Of a DNA stretch of 64,000 nt, positions 35,590-48,384 are shown one piece after another. Under the pieces are notes generated by a model. That model had not been told where the DNA came from. It ran no database searches and worked only from the letters and a program-made list of their open reading frames with translations. Both the position numbers and the translations under genes were made by a program. Source of the DNA: Iris pallida (lineage: Eukaryota; Streptophyta; Magnoliopsida; Asparagales; Iridaceae); NCBI GenBank assembly GCA_029216955.1, contig JANAVB010044017.1, positions 7,112,502 to 7,176,501 of the forward strand, read 5' to 3'. How positions within the stretch are numbered: position 1 is the stretch's first letter; every line of letters begins with the position of its first letter.

Positions 35590-38400
35590 CACAAAATCGG
35601 ATCATTCCCCTCTCCTGATGGAAATTGAAGCAACTCCTCCCCGATCAAAAAACCCTTCCGCTTCCAGAACTTCTAGAGACATCATCCAAATTTCAGAAAC
35701 ATCGTGGCCTCCGCGTGGGGATCTATTAACAATTCGGACTCCCTCATCCGCGTCGCAGCCAAGCTCAAAGCTACCAAAGGCGCGTTATCAGCTTGGAGTA
35801 GACTTGCTTTTGGTAATATTTTCTAAGCTATCAAGACAGATGAAGATGACGTCACTCGTGCAGAGATCCTGTTCGAAGCGAACAGGTCACCGGAAGCTCG
35901 TACCGCCCTGAACCTCACCAAAGCGATTCTCAAGTCCAGGTTAAAGGTAGAGACAAAATTCTGGATGCAAAAAGCCAGACTGTCTTGGGACTCCGAGGGT
36001 GACAGAATATCCGAATTCTTCTACGCTTGTGTTAAGGGTCGCAGAAATCAGCTCAACCTTCACCAAATCTCAGACGACAACGACATCCTTCTCAGAGAGC
36101 AGAACAACATTAACAGGGCGGCTGCGAACTTCTACACCAAACTTTTCTCCAAATCAACCATCGTAAAGGATGAGGCTTTTCTGGCTACGATCCCAAGCCT
36201 GATCAGCAAGCAGGAGAATGCCATACTACTGACCCTCCCTCCAGAGGAGGTCAAGCCAGCGGTCTGGTCCCTTGACGAGCACAGCACTCCCGGACCTGAT
36301 GGTTTCTCTGGAGCTTTCTTTTGCTCCTGTTGGAAGATTATTGGATATGACCTTCACGATGTTGCGGTAGCATTTTTCGCCGGAGCCAACTACCCCAAAG
36401 CCATCTTCCGGGCCAACCTTATCCTGATCCCTAAAATAGACAACCCGGAGACATTCAAAGACTTCAGACCGATCAGCCTGTGCACCTTCACCAACAAAAT
36501 CATCTCCAAGATCATCGTGACTCACATGTCCAATCTCCTTCCCAAGATCATCTCAGAGGAGCAGAGCGACTTCGTCCACGGGCGAAACATCACCGATAAC
36601 ATCTTACTCGCTCAGGAGTTGATCACCTGCATGAAATTCCTGTCCGGGGGGGTAGCGTCGCCATCAAACTTGACATAGAAAAAGCCTATGATCGTCTGGA
36701 CTGGCTATTCATGATTAGCGTATTCAGAGCCTTTGGGTTCGCGGAAACTTGGATCGACATCATCTTTAGGTCCCTTAACAACTCTTGGTTCTCCACAGTC
36801 ATCAACAGACAAACCGACAGTTTTTTCAGATCCAGTTGTAGAGTCCGTCATGGCGATCCTTTATCCGCCACCATTTTCATCATTGCAGCCGAAGCGCTCA
36901 GCAGAAACCTTAACAACATGGCGAATACACCCAGATTCTGTCACTATTATACCACAATGGGATGCCATCTTATCACTCATTTGGCCTATGCCGATGACAT
37001 CCTCATCTTCTCTTCCAAAGACATCGGGTCGGTAGAGGTAATTTGCAGCACACTAGACAAATATACCAGATGCTCTGGCCAACACATCAACACCGAAAAA
37101 AGCGTCATCTGCACCCACCACAACGCCGACCAGAATCATTCGTCCAACCTAACCAACATAACATCCTTCACCACCGCATACCCTCCTTTCACCTACCTGG
37201 GATACCCGCTGGTGTACGAGAAATCCAACTCCGGTATCTTCGAGGGATTGGTGAACAAAATTAAAAGAAAAATCGAATGTTGGCACAAGCAACCCTATCC
37301 CCGGGAGGCAAACTGATCCTGATCAAGCATGTCCTATCTTCCATCCCCATATATACCCTCGCTGTGTGCTCTCCTCCCAAGAAAGTCCTCTCTGAGATCG
37401 AGTCCCATTTCGCCAATTTCTTCTGGGGTCACAGTGACGGCAAGGACAAGCACCACTGGGCCAGTTGGGACTCTATGGCCAAACCTACTAATGTGGGAGG
37501 ACTTGGCTTTTCTAAACTATCACACATCATCGACGCCTATTCTATGAAGTTGTGGTGGAAGCTGCATTCTGACAACTCCATATGGACGAGGTTTATGAAG
37601 GCCCGATATTTTCCACATTCTCACCCAACGACTGCCATCACCAACAACCGATCATCTGCATCCTGGCGCCGGATCCTTCATGGCCGCCACCTTGCTGAAC
37701 CATTTATCATCGAGAACGCTGACAATCTTCAGTGGTCCGTCACGTCCGATGGCTCCTTCACGATAGCCTCTGCCAAGTCAAAGGCGAGAAACACCGATCA
37801 GCCGGCTCAGTTGATCGCTCCTTTCTGGCACTCCTGTTTTCCCAATAAATTGTCGATCCTCATCTGGAGAGCATATCGACAGAAGTTACCAACCGGCGAC
37901 GCCCTTACCTCCATCGGCTACAGCCTAGCTTCCAAGTGTCATTGTTGTACCTCTCTTCAATCAGAAACAATAAAACACATCCTCCTACATGGCAACATCG
38001 CTAACCAATTATGGTGCAGTCTTTCGTAGCAATGTGGCAAGGCCCCCAATACTGGAAGCTTCAACGATCTCCTTGCCAGCTGGGGATCCTCTCATGGGCA
38101 TCAAATCATCGCAGCCGCCGGCATTTAGGTGCTATGGAAGAACAGAAACAAATTTAGATACAAAAGTCATCAATTCAACCTCCAACAGCTCCTCAGAGAA
38201 GTCCTCAGGCAGTGTCTTCGCATCCGCAGCAGATGCTCACACGCGACTGCTAGTTTTTGGCTGACGATGTTCTAGTCCGTCTGTCCCTTTTTGTTGTTCT
38301 GGGTTCTTCTTTGGATCCCAGCTTTTGGGCTTCCTTTCGCGCTTGGCGCGCTTACTTGTATAGGCTTCGGTATTTTGCACCTGATACATCAATAAAGTCC
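35590..38400 (+). mobile_element. LINE (L1-type) fragment, 5'-truncated
   Basis: Contains only the RT and zf-RVT end of a plant L1-like LINE; the endonuclease and ORF1 are missing, which is usual for 5'-truncated copies. An AATAAAG signal at about 38391 may mark the 3' end. No poly(A) tail or target duplication could be identified, so both edges are approximate. Confidence 0.65.
35780..38270 (+). pseudogene. LINE reverse transcriptase with zf-RVT domain
   Basis: Copies LINE RNA at nicked target DNA. The frames read, in order, LSWDSEGDRISEFFYACVKG; PGPDGFSGAFF and FRPISLCTFTNKIISKI; EEQSDFVHGRNITDNILLAQE; IKLDIEKAYDRLDW; the catalytic LAYADDILIFSS with both Asp intact (about 36979-37014); FTYLGYPLVYEK; and a C-terminal zf-RVT region (WHSCFPNKLSILIWRAYRQKLPT, CHCCTSLQSETIKHILLHG). 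Frameshifts occur near 36655-36680 and 37277-37316, and a stop lies at 37 of the N-terminal side (35823). After 38027 the frame breaks again near LWKNRNKFRYKS. Non-functional. Confidence 0.88.
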
Positions 38401-39200
38401 CGCGGTTGCTCGGCCGGAGGATGCGTACGCGTATGGCCGCTTGGCAAAGAATGCCATCGAAGGTGTGGCGAGGACGGGGCTTCCTGGTCAAGGTGGGAAA
38501 CAGGCACACGCGGGAGAAGGCGTGGCGCACGCAACTCCGGCTCATGGTGGCCTCTGTCTGAGGAACGAGATATGTGGTGGTGGGATTATTATTGGGCTTT
38601 ATGTTTTCGTCTTTGGAGGTGATGATGGACGGAAGAGGAGGAGGAGGAGGAGGTAATGGTGTTTTGGCCAGGATGATGGGGCAGTGATGGGGGTTTCGTC
38701 GATTATGGTGGCGATGGTGGTATTGGAAGTGGAGGTGGGGGTCGTGATAGTGGCCGGTTGTTATGGGTTTCGGAGGCGTCGCCGGCCGGGGATGGCCGTG
38801 GCTGGGCGGTTGTGGTGATGATGGTGGTGTTGGGTTATGGTGGTGTAGGTGGGGGTTGTTTTGTGGTTGTGGAGGACGGCCAAGGTGGTCGAGGAGGATG
38901 GGGTCTGCAACGATGTTTTGGGGTGCTGTTGTGTTCTGGCCATCGGAAATGATGGTGGTGGTGTCAGATTTGGATTGGCGAGGACGGGTGGCCGGGATCC
39001 GAAGATGGGGTTTTGTGATGGGTTGTCGGGTTAGATTGTGTCGTATCGAGTGTGTCCGATACGGCAGGGACAGATGTCAGGAATTGTGGGACATGGGATG
39101 GAGAATGTATATGTAATACATAGTAGATGGAAAAAGGGAGACACGGACACAATACACATCTAGTTGTGGAATTGGTTTGGTGAAATGTTATGGAGGAGAA
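38401..39200. other. G-rich low-complexity block in LTR
   Basis: Rich in GGTGGTG/GGAGG on the plus strand with several overlapping short frames in all phases, the sign of low complexity and not of a gene. The LTR at 1-1942 has a similar G-rich zone (1136-1430), so this may be the LTR's transcribed leader part. Confidence 0.45.
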
Positions 39201-39892
39201 CAATAGAGCCTCTCCTTATATACGAGGTGGTGCTCCTAGATGGGTAAGAACTAGGATGATTTTAAATCCCCATGTAGATACTTACATATTTATTTGAATC
39301 GATTTAAAATAATTTATCGAATCCAAATCAATCTAGATAAAACCTATTTTTAATTTAAAGCTATTTAAAATAAAGCCAATATAATCTTTTCCAATTTAAA
39401 TTATCATATTTAATCAAATATTAAATCAAACAAAATTTTAAATATTATTTTCATAAATAATAAAATATAATAATAATTAATTTCGAAAATCATGGTAAAT
39501 GTTTAAATATTTGAAGTATCATTTTGCAATAAAATAATTATAACTCGTTTTTCGCAAAATCAAAGTGGACATAAAATAAATTTCATGTCACTCCCACACA
39601 AATAATATATGTTCATAAAACAATAGTTTTCTAAATTACTACTTATATTTGTACCATAAAATAAATAGCCTTTTTTATATTAAATAAATAAATAACGTTT
39701 GCCAAATCTTGACGTGACACAATAAATCAAAATAAAATACATATTTTCTATACGAATAAATCTTTTAATAAAATATTTGGGTATAAAAATATATACCATC
39801 TTGCAAATTCGCTTGCGACATACAAATACTAAAACCAAAAATCGATACCAAATTTATAAAAAAAATCGTAGTAAAAACTTAGGGGTTTTACA

Positions 39893-42312
39893 CTTATTGA
39901 TGATTATTCAAGGTATAGATATATTTATTTGATGCGCCGTAAGTCTGAGTGTTTTAGGAAATTCAAAGAGTACAAGGCTAAAATGGAAAAACATCATGGA
40001 AAATGTATCAAGTTATTACGTTCAGATCGTGGTGGCGAGTACCTTTTTGGAGAGTTTACGGATTATTTATCAGAGGTTGGGATTACATCCTAATTGACTG
40101 CACCTGGAACGCCCCAGCAGAATACTGTAGCTGAAAGAAGGAATAGAACTCTTATGGAGATGGTTAGATCAATAATGAGTTATTTGGATTTACTAGTTTC
40201 GTTTTGGGGATATACTTTAGAGACTGCAGCTTATATTTTGAACTTGGTTCCTTCTAAGTCAGTACCACTCACTCCTACAGAGTTGTGGATTGGGCGTAAC
40301 CCTAGTCTGAAACATGTTCGAATTTGTAGTAGTCTACCATATGTGTTGAATGGAAAAGCAGATAAGTTGGAATCTCGTATAAGTACGCTTGTTTGTAGGC
40401 TATCTAAGAGGAACAAAAGGAGGTTTATTTTCTAGTCCTAAGGATCAGAAGGTCATTGTTAGCATCAATGCCCGATTCTTAAAGGAAGACTATGTGATGA
40501 TCCATAAATCCAAAAGTAGAGTTGTTCTAGAAGAACTGAGAGATGAGACACCAAGTACTTCAGTACCAACAGTACAAGAGGATGAACCACAAGTAACTAC
40601 ACAACGTGTCACAAATGTTAATAAATGTTATACCACAACCGATAGTGCCTCATCATAGTGGAAGGGTTGTGATACATCCTGATAGATATATGTTCTTGGA
40701 AGAGTCGTCAGATTTTGTCCCTAGGAAACAAGATTATGATCCCTGTACCTACAACGAAGCACTCCAAGATAAAGATACAGAGCCTTGGCAAAAACAATGA
40801 CATCTAAAATAGAATATATGGATTCCTATCATGTCTGAGAGCTTGTAGAACCCCCGTTGGTGTAAAGGCCATTGGATGCAAGTAGGTCTATAAGAGAAAA
40901 AAGTGGATCAGACGGTAAGGTTGAAACCTTTAAAGCTCTGCTTATTGCAAAAGGTTTTACTCAAAGAGAGGGTATCGATTATGAGAAAACATTTTCGCCA
41001 GTAGCCATGCTTAAGTTTATCCGAATTATTTTATTTATTGCAACTCATCTCGATTATGAGATTTGGCAAATGGATGTCAAGACAGCTTTCCTTAATAGAA
41101 GTCTTGAAAAAGACATCTATATGAAGCAACCAGACAGGTTCATTGAAAAGGGCCAAGAGCATCTTGTTTGTAAGCTCAAGAAGTCCATTTATGGACTTAA
41201 GCAAGCTTCCAAATCTTGGAATATATTTTTTGATCAGGTGATCAAATTCTATGGATTTGATCAATGTCAGGATGAATCATGTGTATACAGAAAGTGTGAC
41301 AGAAATGTTGTGATATTCCTAGTACTTTATATAGATAACATCTTGACCATTGGAAACAATGTGAAGGTGTTATCTGATGTAAGGGTATGGTTATCCAAAC
41401 AGTTTGGTATGAAAGACCTGGGAGAAGTATGTCACATTCGTGGGATCAAAGTTCTACGAGATCATAAGAAAAGGATGTTGGACTTGTCCCAAGCTTTCTA
41501 TATCGATATTGTACTAAATTATTTTAGTATACAAAATTCTAAGAAAGGTTTCTTACCTTTTAGGCATGGGATTGCTATATCAAAGGAGCAATGTCCGAGG
41601 ACACCTAAAGAGATAGAGAACATGAAAATATTTTCTTATGCTTCAGCAGTAGGAAGCTTAATGTATGCAATGCTATATACAAGACCTGACTTCTGCTTTG
41701 CCGTTGGCATAGGCAGCAGATATCAGTCTAACATAGGACAAAAGCACTGGACTACTGTAAAGCATATTTTGAAGTACCTAAAACGAACTAAAGAGTATAT
41801 GCTAGTTTACCAGGCAGATAGTTTAGTTCCTTTGGGGTATACAGACTTAGATTTTTAGATAGATAGGGATTCCAGGAAATCTACCTCAGGTTATGTATTT
41901 ACTTTGGAAGGTGGAGCCATTGCGTGGAGGAGTATCAAGCAAAAATGCATTGCTGATTCCACCATTGAAGCCGAGTATGTGGCATCCTCTGAGGCAGTCA
42001 AAGAAGCGGTTTGGCTCAGAAACTTCTTGTTGGACTTGGATATGGTACATAGTTTGCCTGAGGCTATTATACTTTATTATGATAATAGTAGTGTAGTTGC
42101 AAACTCAAAGGAACTCGAGCCCATAAGACAGGTAAACACATTGAGCGCAAGTACCACCTGATAAGAGATTTCTAAAAAAAGAAAAAGTTATTATAATCAA
42201 GATAGCAACAGCCGACAACCTAGCTGATCACTTTACAAAGAGCTTACCAGGTAAGGCTTTTGATAGTCATGTTAAGGGAATGGGAATCAGATGTGTAGCA
42301 GCATGGCTTTAA
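39893..42312 (+). pseudogene. Copia pol: integrase end, RT, RNase H
   Basis: The integrase core begins at LIDDYSRYRYIYL, then LRSDRGGEYL, then GTPQQNTVAERRNRTLMEM. The RVT_2 reverse transcriptase has AKGFTQREGIDYEKTFSPVA, WQMDVKTAFLNRSLE and KSIYGLKQASKSWN. RNase H has CIADSTIEAEYVASSEA, then ADHFTKSLP, and ends VAAWL* at 42312. The catalytic YVDD box reads YIDN (41328-41339), so one metal-binding Asp is lost. In-frame stops (for example TAA before LTAPGTPQQN at about 40091 and TAG at 41856) and frameshifts near 40380-40400, 40640, 40850 and 42170 break it. It resembles Tork-type copia elements by its SPVAMLK motif; lineage not certain. Confidence 0.88.
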
Positions 42313-42374
42313 GTATAAGTGGGATATTTGTAATAGTATACTGAACAGCAATGCTTTGAGTATATGCGGGAGAT
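39893..42374 (+). mobile_element. Copia (Ty1) element, 3' half
   Basis: Enters directly in the integrase core at the LARD LTR edge and runs to a polypurine tract (TATGCGGGAGAT) before the 3' LTR at 42375. The 5' LTR, gag and protease are not found in the window. Confidence 0.8.
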
Positions 42375-43380
42375 TGTTAGGGTTATATACTAAAACTATC
42401 AGTTTTGTATTAACTTTATTTCCTTAAATAATGAGAATCATATGGGCAAATATTTACATATTGTATTTGTTGCAAGTGTTAATGCAAGTGTCTGATACTC
42501 TATATTGTAGATAATATGGTGTATGGTGTCACACAGAAGATTATATTATCAGTTTCCTATGGAATATATAAATAGTTCACAACCTAGATGGACTTGGACA
42601 ATCCATTGGAATGGTTATAGTGTAATCTGGTATTAGTCTATCTTGACTATAGTTTTACACTAGTACACTTTGTGTGTATTGAACATAACCACTTGAGGTT
42701 GTTCTCTTTGTACTTACTACATAAGAGAACAAACAACTCAGTTATTATAGATGCTTTTTCTCTTAATTTGGCTATAATAACAAACATGTATATGTAGTGT
42801 GTATTACTTTGACCCATAAAAGAGTGAGATTTATTATGGGTCAACAATCTATATGAATTGGATAATAATATTGTATGTTTGATGGGCTGATGATTATAAA
42901 AAGAATCCATGTCCCGATACGTCCGGTTGATGATGTCCCCTTAAGGAGCTCATAAGGATTGTCATGTAAACCTTGCAGGTGGATTATATCCGATATGACA
43001 AATAAAGTTGAGTGGTACTACTTAAAGATAAAAGATGACGACCAAGTAACTTAATTTGATCGATGGACATTCGATATCTTAACATGGGGAGCCAAATGAG
43101 CATATAATAAAAGGAGCCAACAATCATAATTTAGAATTAGGAAGGTAGTGCAACAATAGCTCTTTAGTGGACCGAGCAATTGTTAATGCGCCTGGGTTGT
43201 GTGTTCAGGATGAACACGGGATACCCATATCCGTTAGGAGAACTAACCCTAATTTCTTCTCATGGTCCCTGCCGTAGCCTTATATATATCCTCTATTCTC
43301 TAGCCATCACGATTTCTTCAAAAAAAATAAGAAGCTTTCTCTAAATTCGTGATTCACATAAGAAGAGAAAGGGGGGCTGC
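42375..43380 (+). repeat. Copia 3' LTR, left part
   Basis: Starts TGTTAGGGTTATATACT after the polypurine tract, as in many plant copia LTRs. It is interrupted at 43380 by the LARD and resumes at 63348. A TATATATATCCTCTATTC near 43290 may be the TATA region. No coding potential. Confidence 0.75.
43376..43380 (+). repeat. Target duplication of LARD, left copy
   Basis: GCTGC, identical to 63348-63352. Confidence 0.9.
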
Positions 43381-45378
43381 TATAAAACCCCTAAATTTCT
43401 ACTATAATTTTTTAATAAATATGGTATTGATTTTTGTACTTCGTATTTGTACGTCGCGTACGAGTTTGCGTTTCCTAAATTTGTCGTCAAGTACGAATAA
43501 GTGCGAAGTATATATTTTTATAAAATGTTTTAATTATATAGATGTAGAAAATATTTCAAAATAATAGACGATTATATTGCTTGAAGTTGTAAATGCGTCG
43601 CGCCGAGGATTGCCAAACTTTATTTTTATTTATAAAGGCCATTTTATTTTATGGCACAAGTATAACTAGTAATTTAGAAAAACTGTGTTTTATGTAAGTA
43701 TCATTTTTGCATGCGAGTGTATATATATATTTGTATTTTCGAAATTAATTATTATAATTAATATATCATTTCAAAAAAGGTATATTAAATATGGCTTGAT
43801 TTAATATATGATTTATTATGGTGATTTAACTTGGAAAAAATTATTAAGTTATTTAAATACAATTTAAATTAGAGGTAGAATCTATCTACATTAGATTATA
43901 TTTGATTGAGTTACTTTTAAATCAATTTGAATTAAATAGTGGAAAATCTAAGGGGAATTAAAACTCTTCTTAGTCCTTATCTATATAAGACTTTTGTAAA
44001 CTCCTTGATTTTTTAAAATAAATATTTGTGGAATTTTTGGATTTTTAAATAACTATTTATCGACTTATTATATAATTTGTATTATTTTACATATATTTAG
44101 TATAGTACTCATTAGTGAATTTAGTATAAAATATATAAAGCTATTTTTCTAGTACATTAAGGATCTAAACTATATTATACAATTTTTCTCAAAATTTTAG
44201 GATTTATTTCATAAATTTTATTACTTTTTACATGTTACTTATATTGTACACTATTTACATAATATAGAATAAATATCAATTTAGTATTAAACATTTCAGC
44301 TTGTATAAATATGATTAGATGAAGGTTGTTTAAATAAATATTAACTCTATTTATTATCTATATTAATTTTAAATAATGTTATAGATAATTTAGATAAATA
44401 TGAACTATATTTTAAGTTAATCATAATCCTAAGTCTAATAGTAAAGCATCCCTGTCTATATTATATCATAACAAGGTAACTCCTATCAATTTAAATTAAA
44501 TCCTATCTAATTTAGTAGGTAAATCTGAAATAAGTACCTATATATACCCAATACATTTCCTTCCTATCAACTATAATTCGAAATTATTTTTAGTCCAATA
44601 GGAACTCAAAAATTCGTCATCAGAATTTAACCCCACTTTTTAGTAGCAAGAGCAACTTGGAACGACGATATCTCCTAACTTCGAACTCCGTTTCGCCTCT
44701 AGTTTTTTTAAAAGAAGCGTATCGAGGAAAGCTTTCCAGAAACATATTCTAATAGTAGAAACTCATTCTGTAGATTTTTACAAAAGTTTTTGAGTATCTA
44801 GTGTCCCAAAAATAAACGTATTTCAGTATTTTTACGATTTCGGGAGATTCTAGAAACAAAAATGCGATCCGTTTAATTTTTCGGAAATCTGATACGAAAA
44901 CCTATGCCATATCCTAATTTTAGAATCTATTAAATAAATGAATAGGTGTAGTATTAATTATAATTAGATAAAAGACTATTTTCAGCATCCGAATTTGTTC
45001 ATACACCTTTTCCTTTGTGCGTTGTTGTTGATTCGTCGCCAGGACATCATCTAACCTCACTCCGGACATCAAGAAAGATACATTACCATATTTACTGCTT
45101 ATATTTAGTCTATATTTTTCTTATTGTATAGCACTGTTTACTTATTTCCAGTTCTTGTAGCTGTATCATTATTACAGTTCCTGATTTATTGCCTACTCAG
45201 TGATATTAGCTTTACTTTACTTATTATCCTTTGATTGCATATGGACCTAGAGTTAAGGGACTACAATTTGTAGTGTATAACATAAACCTTGACATAGTTG
45301 TACCACGAGGTATGTGTGAGATGAGTAGCATATAGAGGTACTTACGTGATGGCTGATCACCTGTGTGCATGCGTTAGA
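43381..45378 (+). repeat. Left LTR of LARD, first part
   Basis: Aligns with 60390-62394. A TATA-like CTATATAAGAC lies at about 43981. Interrupted at the gypsy target duplication TTAGA (45374-45378). Confidence 0.9.
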
Positions 45379-46197
45379 TGTCACCCTCACTTTTCCCAGT
45401 TAGGGGTAAAATGGTAATTTTCCATTTTATAATATTTTTGAGAATTTTATTTCATGAATATTAATATTTAATTATTGTAGGAGTCGGGTTCGAATTTCAT
45501 CGCATTCCGAGTTAATTCGGGACTCCGGAGAATTTTGACTTGAGTCGTAATTAGCATGTTGTTTAACCATGACCCACCACACTAAACTTTTAGGTTTAGG
45601 AGTTTGGACTAGTCCCCCATGAGTAATTAAGTTTAATCATAATTTTTATTTAATTTTAGCAACTTTCGAAACCAATTTTGGAATTTAACTTAGCCTAGAA
45701 GCAAGGGAGGGGCAAACTTGTAATTACAAGTGCCCCTACCCCAAGCTCCCATGGCCGGCCACCTATAGGACCCCCTCTACCTCTCCTTTCTTCACCATTA
45801 AGTCTTCTCTCTCTCTCTCTTCATTTATTTCTTCCATCTCCTTCTTCCTCTTCCAAATCTCCATTTAGGTATGTCATTTAAACTCTCATTTAATTCTCCA
45901 TTTCATTTATTCTTTCACATAAATTATAGGGGAGACCATTCTTTACTTAATGACCATAGCTTTTATAGGTTTTCCTAAAAACCTAGTTTAAGGACTTATT
46001 AGGGGTTTTCCTTTTTAGAGAGAGATATATATATGTGTATATATATATTTCTATATGAGTGTGTGTGTGAGTGCCTATATATATATGTAGATGGGTTTAT
46101 GTGTTTGTGAGTTTATATATATATATATATATATAGATATGAATGTGTGTGTGTGTGAGTGCCTATATATATATGTAGATGGGTTTATATGTTTGTG

Positions 46198-46200
<3 letters not shown>

Positions 46201-46246
<46 letters not shown>
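46201..46246. repeat. (TA)n microsatellite
   Basis: TA run in the 5' LTR; the 3' LTR has a shorter run at about 54318-54340. Confidence 0.9.
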
Positions 46247-46247
<1 letters not shown>

Positions 46248-46329
46248 TATGGATGTGTGTGTGTGATTTTAGAGGAAGAGAATGAGAGTTTGGGAGAGAG
46301 GAATAGAAGTAGAAGAAGAAGGAATAAGA

Positions 46330-46475
46330 AATAGCAGCAGCAGCAGTAGGAAGTAGAGCAGCACCAGTAGGAAGTAGAGCAGCAGCAGCAGTAGGAAGTA
46401 GAGCAGCAGCAGCAGTAGGAAGTGGCAGCAGCAGCATAAGCCCAGCAGCAGCAGCAGTTAGGCATTAGGAGCAGC
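46330..46475. repeat. CAG-rich block with GTAGGAAGTAGAG repeats
   Basis: Runs of AGCAGCAGCAGTAGGAAGTAG repeated with short changes. The counterpart in the 3' LTR is at 54430-54600 with a different number of units. Confidence 0.8.
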
Positions 46476-46477
46476 AG

Positions 46478-46735
46478 TGGTAATAAGAAGAATAAGACGG
46501 AGAATAAGGAGAAGGAGACGGAGAATAAGAAATAAGAGACGGAGAATAAGGAGAAGGAGACGGAGAATAAGAAGAATAAGACGGAGAATAAGGAGAAGGA
46601 GACGGAGAATAAGAAATAAGAGACGGAGAATAAGGAGAAGGAGACGGAGAATAAGAAGAATAAGACGGAGAATAAGAAGAATAAGACGGAGAATAAGGAG
46701 AATAAGACGAAGAATAAGGAGAAGGGAATGTAGGA
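46478..46735. repeat. Purine tandem array (GACGGAGAATAAG units)
   Basis: Almost pure purine on the plus strand, built from GAATAAGGAGAAGGAGACGG and GAATAAGAAGAATAAGACGG units. It gives long open frames on both strands (poly Arg/Ile on plus, Leu/Phe on minus) that are artefacts of the period and not genes. Confidence 0.85.
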
Positions 46736-46786
46736 AATCAAATTTGAGAGGGTTTGTGAGTGAGTCAACACTTTGTCTAGAGTTGA

Positions 46787-46945
46787 CCAGGGTTGACCAG
46801 TTGACCAAAAGTCAACTGTAGGCCAACTCTTTAACCCGTTTGACTTTCTTCGACTTGTTTTGACTTGATATAACTTGATTTGACCTAGATTTGACTTGAC
46901 AGGACTTTGTGTGACTCAGTGAGACCTAGTTTGACCTAGATTGCA
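46787..46945. promoter_or_regulatory. TTGAC (W-box core) array in gypsy 5' LTR
   Basis: About ten TTGAC/GTCAA cores in 160 bases, ending GACCTAGATTGCATA as in element A and the CACTA intron. The regulatory role is inferred. Confidence 0.5.
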
Positions 46946-48384
46946 TATCATTCATTATGAATCATTCTTAAACTTGTTTAAACCTAAATTAACATACAGT
47001 ATCTCATATTTAGGTTTCTGATTACCGCTCTGAGCATTGATATATCCTACAGCTCAGGACAGCAGGCGAGTACATTTACTGATAGTTTTTATTGTCTTGA
47101 TATCTGCTATATCCGATTCAGTCGTAGTGTCTTACTTGATTCTCAGTCACGATAGTTCACGGACTAGTACATGTTGGATCATGACATGAGATGTTGTTCC
47201 TAGATTTCTGGGTATATTGGTACATTTCTTGTCTTGTTCACTGTACTTGTATAGACACCGATTTCTAAGAGGATTTGCTACCCTCTTACGGAATCACGTG
47301 CCATAACGTGTCATGTCCAGATCCATTGTACTATTCGGGGATGGAGAATTATTAGGGGCTATGTGATCCAAGCCACCCTGTCACTATTCATGTGCTCGTG
47401 CCACTCTTCCCTCACGAAGGGTGTAGCGAGATCCTTTTGCCTTGTACTCGTTATCCAGGTTGGCCGGCATGACTTTCCGTTGAGGTCACCGCGGATTGCC
47501 GGGCCAAGTGGATAACCTGTCCTATCACTTATCCCAAGCCGATCACATATCGCTCTAATAATTCAAGTCACATTTTATATTTACTTTATCTTATCGTGTA
47601 TCCTGCTATGTTCTACATTCAGTATTTCCTCACCATGCCATGATATACAGTTACTCACATGCTCTACATGCCTTTACAATGTACCTTGATTGGAGACTAA
47701 GTTCTGCTCGGGAGAAGAGTTACAACCCCGGTCCTTGTTTGGTTTAAGGTTTGTAACTCGGCTTCCGAACGGTTCCCAAGTTTTTATATATCTTTGTCTC
47801 GTAGTTCATTATACTGTCTCTTATAGAATTTGTCAATTCACATGGAACTGCTGTTAGTGCTCGTACTTGCTCATTTTCCTGACAGGATACCGTTATGATA
47901 TATTACAGATGATTCCGAGGCGGACTGCTCAACCTATTATGGGCTCGAGTTAGATGGAGTAGTCCAGGACCGTGGCCTTATAGTAGAGCTACTAGATTTT
48001 GTACTCCCGGAGTAGTGTAGATTAGCTAGGTTTGACTGGACTGCGATCCAGCTAGCTTTATCAGACTGTAGCTTCTACATTATATTTTGAGACCCTGTGA
48101 TGTTGTATATATCTGGGCTTGTATTGAACTCTGGACTTATTTACTCTTTCATATATCATATGTTTTCTTTCTGAGCTATCTACCTTAGTTTTATTCTGTG
48201 ATTGAGACTGTATTGATATGTCACCTCCATTCGGAGAGTATATACTGTACAGGTACCTTTATACTGTTAGTCGTAGTATTTACAGGCGTTATATACAACG
48301 TTCTACCGCCGACACTGCGGCGTAGGCTAGACGTACCCACATGCTCGTGCCCCTCATAAGGGTGCGGGACGTGACACGTTTTTG

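Larger units (their letters stand above)
31311..39892 (-). mobile_element. LARD-type LTR element, minus strand, truncated
   Basis: Read on the minus strand: 5' LTR 39892 down to 33352, primer site 33343-33326, then a non-coding interior down to 31311. The interior matches in order that of the complete LARD at 57460-60389 (for example the AGGAAGATGACTACACTA, TATATGCTCATGGG.CAAA, GGCAACCAAGATAG and ACTTAATTCCTTAA blocks). The interior is cut at the Harbinger element; the rest and the second LTR are not found to its left. The LTR is interrupted by a Helitron and a LINE fragment. Confidence 0.75.
33352..39892 (-). repeat. 5' LTR of minus-strand LARD with nested insertions
   Basis: Edges are TGTAACGTCCCAG (33352) and AGGGGTTTTACA (39892), the complements of the LARD LTR end and start. 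33352-34600 matches the last kilobase or more of the LTR at 62.1-63.3 kb; 39240-39892 matches its first part. A promoter-like CGTATATAAGGAG lies at about 39225-39210 on the minus strand. Between are the Helitron (35143-35573), the LINE (about 35590-38400) and a G-rich low-complexity block (38400-39200). Net LTR length is about 3 kb, as for the other copies. Confidence 0.7.
45379..48376 (+). repeat. 5' LTR of gypsy element
   Basis: Nearly 3 kb, long for a gypsy LTR. Contains TA and GT microsatellites, a CAG-rich block, a purine-rich array, a TTGAC array and a GC-rich U5-side region ending in GGTGCGGGACGTGACA. Confidence 0.95.

Noticed and set aside
38257..39116. Several overlapping frames in a G-rich block, a possible glycine-rich host gene
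   Set aside because: Frames exist in many phases on both strands and none continues across the repeat; the block lies within an LTR.
46163..46821. Long open frames on both strands (Leu/Phe-rich and Arg/Ile-rich) in the LTR arrays, repeated at 54280-54945
   Set aside because: They follow from short-period purine repeats and microsatellites in both LTRs; there is no start context, domain or codon pattern of a gene.
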